From Akkermansiaceae bacterium (lineage in GTDB: Bacteria; Verrucomicrobiota; Verrucomicrobiia; Verrucomicrobiales; Akkermansiaceae), in the NCBI GenBank assembly GCA_028293225.1, contig JAQGPE010000204.1, positions 1 through 8,257 on the forward strand: a DNA stretch of 8,257 nucleotides. The letters are read 5' to 3'. The notes beneath the pieces are model-generated. The model was not told the DNA's origin. It saw nothing but the letters and a program-made list of their open reading frames with translations, and searched no databases. A program made the position numbers and the translations under genes. Of the stretch, positions 6,479 through 8,257 are shown in pieces (the first letter of the stretch is position 1; each line of letters starts with the position of its first letter).

Positions 6479-6509
6479 AAAGCCCGGGGCCCGCGCTCCG
6501 GGCTTTTTT
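6479..6509 (+). terminator. Rho-independent terminator after the S10 peptidase
   Basis: AAAGCCCGG (6479-6487) pairs perfectly with CCGGGCTTT (6498-6506) around a 10-base loop, ending in six T residues (6504-6509). It starts 29 bases after the peptidase stop and insulates the rhamnosidase gene from upstream transcription. Confidence 0.93.
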
Positions 6510-6549
6510 GCGCGCTCAAGGCGAACCTCAGGGCCGCAGTGGGATGACA

Positions 6550-6580
6550 CACTTTTTCGGCGATGACGGTCGAAAAAGTG
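6550..6580. promoter_or_regulatory. Inverted repeat upstream of the rhamnosidase gene
   Basis: CACTTTTTCG (6550-6559) and CGAAAAAGTG (6571-6580) are exact reverse complements separated by 11 bases. No T tract follows. It lies about 70 bp upstream of the candidate -35 box, where an activator such as an AraC/XylR-type protein could bind; that role is inference. Confidence 0.4.
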
Positions 6581-6610
6581 GATGTTTCACCAAGCTCAAC
6601 TTTCGGAAGT

Positions 6611-6644
6611 GGCACCAAAACACCTAACATCCCGTTTTCGTGCC
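6611..6644. promoter_or_regulatory. Inverted repeat adjoining the candidate -35 of the rhamnosidase promoter
   Basis: GGCACCAAAAC (6611-6621) and GTTTTCGTGCC (6634-6644) are complementary at 10 of 11 positions with a 12-base spacer. The right arm ends 3 bp before a TTGACA hexamer, the usual place for an activator or operator site. A related ATGGCAC occurs at 6669-6675. The binding protein is unknown. Confidence 0.4.
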
Positions 6645-6647
6645 GGT

Positions 6648-6678
6648 TTGACACCAATCCGCCATTCGATGGCACAAT
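6648..6678 (+). promoter_or_regulatory. Candidate promoter for the rhamnosidase gene
   Basis: A perfect TTGACA (6648-6653) is followed after 19 bp by CACAAT (6673-6678), 4/6 against TATAAT. The long spacer and imperfect -10 would suit an activator-dependent promoter. Transcription would begin near 6685, giving a leader of about 65 bases. The 6540-6750 stretch is clearly more AT-rich than the genes around it. Confidence 0.35.
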
Positions 6679-6749
6679 AACGCAATCTTTTGCGGGAAAA
6701 GTAGATCGATTCGTACAAGGCCCTTCCTACGGTTGGGGCAGTGAATCGA

Positions 6750-8257
6750 ATGACAAAAAGCCCCCCTTCAATCAGGTTCCGAACTCTCTTCGCGGCGTCG
6801 GTGTCGTGTCTGGTTTTTGGCTTAACTGCCACGGCCGAGGCCTCGGTCGCGGTGGATTATCTGCGTTGCGAGTATCTCGAAAATCCTCTCGGCATCAGCG
6901 AGGTCAAACCGCGCCTGTCGTGGGTCATCCGCTCGCTGGATCGCGGCGAGAAACAGACCGCCTATCAGGTGATCGTCGCCTCCACCCCGGAACTGCTTGC
7001 CGCCGGCAGCGGCGACCTGTGGGACTCGGGCAAGACGATCTCCGACGCCACCGCCCAGGTGGTCTACAACGGGACGGCGCTGACTTCCCGCACGCAGTGC
7101 TACTGGAAGGTCCGCTCCTGGGACAAGGATGACGCGCCCTCCGACTGGAGCGCCGCGGGGATGTGGACGGAAGGCCTGCTGCAGGCGGCCGACTGGAGCG
7201 CCAAATGGATCGACGGCTCGAAGATCGGCACGGCCGGACCGATCTACACGCCGACCATCACCAGCGGGATTTACAAGGCGGTCGATGGCGCCGGCACCGC
7301 CGCCGACGTCACCCTCCTGCTGACCGACAAGGCGAAGGCGGGGAGTTTCTCGATCGTGGTCGGCAACGCGGCGCTGACCAACGGCAGCGACCCGGCCAAC
7401 GGCCACGTCAAGCAGTTGGTGGTCACCTACACCATCAACGGCCAGACCGGCGTCAAGACGATCGCCGAGAATGCGACTTTCAATTTCCCCGACGACATCC
7501 CGCAGCCGGTTTCCGCCACGGTGACCAAGGTCTATTGGGAAGCGATCGACGGCTTTGCCTCTCTCGACGTCACGGCCAAATTCAACACCCTGACCCCGGG
7601 CGGCACCGGCAATGTGACGGTCAGCAACGGGAACTTCACCGACCCCGCGCCGAACCACGTCAAGCGGATGCGGATCCAGTATACCATGGCCGGCCAGTCG
7701 TGGATCAAGTACGCTGCGGAAAACTCCGTGATCGCGATCCCCAACGACCTGGGCCAGCCATCGTCAGTTCCGTACTTGCGAAAATCCTTCACCCTGAGCA
7801 AGCCGGTCAAGCGTGCGACCGTCTACGCGACCGCGCTGGGCATTTACGAGCTGAGTCTCAACGGCCAGAAGGTCGGCGACGAAACGCTGGCTCCGGGTTG
7901 GACCGACTACCGCAAGCGCTTGCAGTACCAGACCTACGACGTCACCGCGCTGGTTGCGACCGGCGACAATGTCCTCGGCGCCCAGGTGGCGAACGGGTGG
8001 TATGCCGGTCACATCGGCAACGGCGGCTACCAGTATTATGGCAGCAGCCCGGCGCTCTACTCCCAGCTGGAAGTGACCTACACCGACGGCACCACCGAGC
8101 GGATCGTCACCGACAACACCTGGAAGATCCACGTCAGCCCGATGATCGCCACCGATTTCATGTTCGGTGAGGATTACAACGCGCAGAACGAGATCACCGA
8201 CTGGAACAAGCCAACCACCACCGACACGGATTGGTCGCCGGTCTTTGTCCGCTCGGC
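6750..8257 (+). CDS. Exported alpha-L-rhamnosidase (GH78), 5' part, with inserted tandem domain
   Basis: ATG 6750 opens a frame with no stop through the window end (502 complete codons). GH78 enzymes release terminal alpha-L-rhamnose from plant and algal glycans and glycosides. Residues 1-31 are a signal peptide (MTKSPPSIRFR, a hydrophobic core, then TATAEA before SVAV). Residues 32-155 are the family's N-terminal Fn3-like module: LRCEYLENPLGISEVKPRLS, AYQVIVAS, LWDSGK, CYWKVRSWDKD and DWSAKWID. From 342 the Bac_rhamnosid_N domain follows: YLRKSFTLSKPVKRATVYA, GIYELSLNGQKVGDETLAPG, and NVLGAQVANGWYAGHIG. In ordinary GH78 proteins these two parts are nearly adjacent; here about 170 residues intervene, made of two related units. 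The (alpha/alpha)6 catalytic domain is beyond the window edge, so activity cannot be confirmed. The gene has its own upstream dyads and promoter-like hexamers and follows a terminator. Confidence 0.94.
   Translation, partial: MTKSPPSIRFRTLFAASVSCLVFGLTATAEASVAVDYLRCEYLENPLGISEVKPRLSWVIRSLDRGEKQTAYQVIVASTPELLAAGSGDLWDSGKTISDATAQVVYNGTALTSRTQCYWKVRSWDKDDAPSDWSAAGMWTEGLLQAADWSAKWIDGSKIGTAGPIYTPTITSGIYKAVDGAGTAADVTLLLTDKAKAGSFSIVVGNAALTNGSDPANGHVKQLVVTYTINGQTGVKTIAENATFNFPDDIPQPVSATVTKVYWEAIDGFASLDVTAKFNTLTPGGTGNVTVSNGNFTDPAPNHVKRMRIQYTMAGQSWIKYAAENSVIAIPNDLGQPSSVPYLRKSFTLSKPVKRATVYATALGIYELSLNGQKVGDETLAPGWTDYRKRLQYQTYDVTALVATGDNVLGAQVANGWYAGHIGNGGYQYYGSSPALYSQLEVTYTDGTTERIVTDNTWKIHVSPMIATDFMFGEDYNAQNEITDWNKPTTTDTDWSPVFVRS
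7269..7760 (+). repeat. Two tandem ~87-residue domain copies inserted in the rhamnosidase
   Basis: Residues about 174-253 and 261-337 align as a duplication. Matching landmarks are IYKAVDG/VYWEAIDG, AADVTLLL/LDVTAKF, SFSIVVGNAAL/NVTVSNGNF, NGSDPANGHVKQLVVTYTI/NFTDPAPNHVKRMRIQYTM, NGQTGVKTIAENATF/AGQSWIKYAAENSVI and NFPDDIPQP/AIPNDLGQP. The unit looks like a small beta-rich module. The pattern DVT, then DPxxxxxK, a V/I-x-Y strand, and E-N before a final IP or FP resembles, from memory, the DUF3395 domain at the C terminus of DnaJ homologue DNAJC11; that relationship is unverified. A carbohydrate-binding or spacer role is plausible but not shown. Confidence 0.8.

Noticed and set aside
4981..6675. 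564-codon minus-strand ORF opposite the S10 peptidase
   Set aside because: It is antisense to a gene with an intact catalytic triad, has shadow-like composition, and crosses the terminator at 6479-6509.
6563..7132. 189-codon plus-strand ORF starting in the rhamnosidase upstream region
   Set aside because: It begins inside the 6550-6580 dyad and continues out of frame through the rhamnosidase signal peptide; it has no coherent protein features.
7163..8170. 335-codon plus-strand ORF overlapping the rhamnosidase
   Set aside because: Its Arg/Gln/Gly-rich sequence is a frame shadow; the frame from 6750 encodes recognisable GH78 domains across the same bases.

Overview
The window is GC-rich, with tightly spaced genes, Shine-Dalgarno-poor start codons, a XylR-type regulator (periplasmic-binding-protein fold fused to an AraC helix-turn-helix), an exported alpha-L-rhamnosidase, an exported S10-type carboxypeptidase and an anchored helical-repeat protein. 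This combination suggests a free-living, polysaccharide-degrading member of the Planctomycetes-Verrucomicrobia-Chlamydiae group, most likely a Verrucomicrobiae relative of Luteolibacter or Haloferula. That placement rests on recognising the protein families and not on any marker gene.

Layout. On the minus strand, 1-254 is the 5' part of a TetR-family repressor cut by the window edge. It is divergent from a type II NADH:quinone oxidoreductase (ndh, 410-1729, plus). The 155 bases between them are AT-rich and hold two strong dyad signals: a perfect 22-bp palindrome (348-369) and a longer inverted repeat with a nested palindrome (270-309). After ndh comes a strong hairpin, then a 427-residue secreted or anchored protein built from about nine 31-32-residue helical repeats (1794-3077). 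The next roughly 300 bases are non-coding. They contain a short CGCMAAG repeat block and a long, nearly perfect inverted repeat of about 160 bp (3157-3316) that resembles a MITE or REP element.

A XylR-like sugar-sensing regulator follows (3374-4546). Next is a 329-bp gap with a possible 23-codon ORF and a textbook intrinsic terminator (4782-4815), then an exported S10-family serine carboxypeptidase with a lysine/acid tripeptide linker (4876-6450) and a second clear terminator (6479-6509). The last gene is the 5' two-thirds or less of an exported GH78 alpha-L-rhamnosidase (6750 to the window end). It has its own AT-richer upstream region with two dyads and a promoter-like sequence.

How they may work together. 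tetR/ndh looks like a self-contained regulatory pair controlling a non-proton-pumping respiratory dehydrogenase. The xylR-like gene, peptidase and rhamnosidase are all co-oriented, and the last two encode exported hydrolases, which fits outer-surface or periplasmic degradation of plant or algal material. However, terminators separate the genes, so they are probably individually transcribed and any shared control is inference. The most unusual item is in the rhamnosidase: about 170 residues are inserted between its N-terminal module and its Bac_rhamnosid_N domain, made of two tandem copies of an approximately 87-residue unit.
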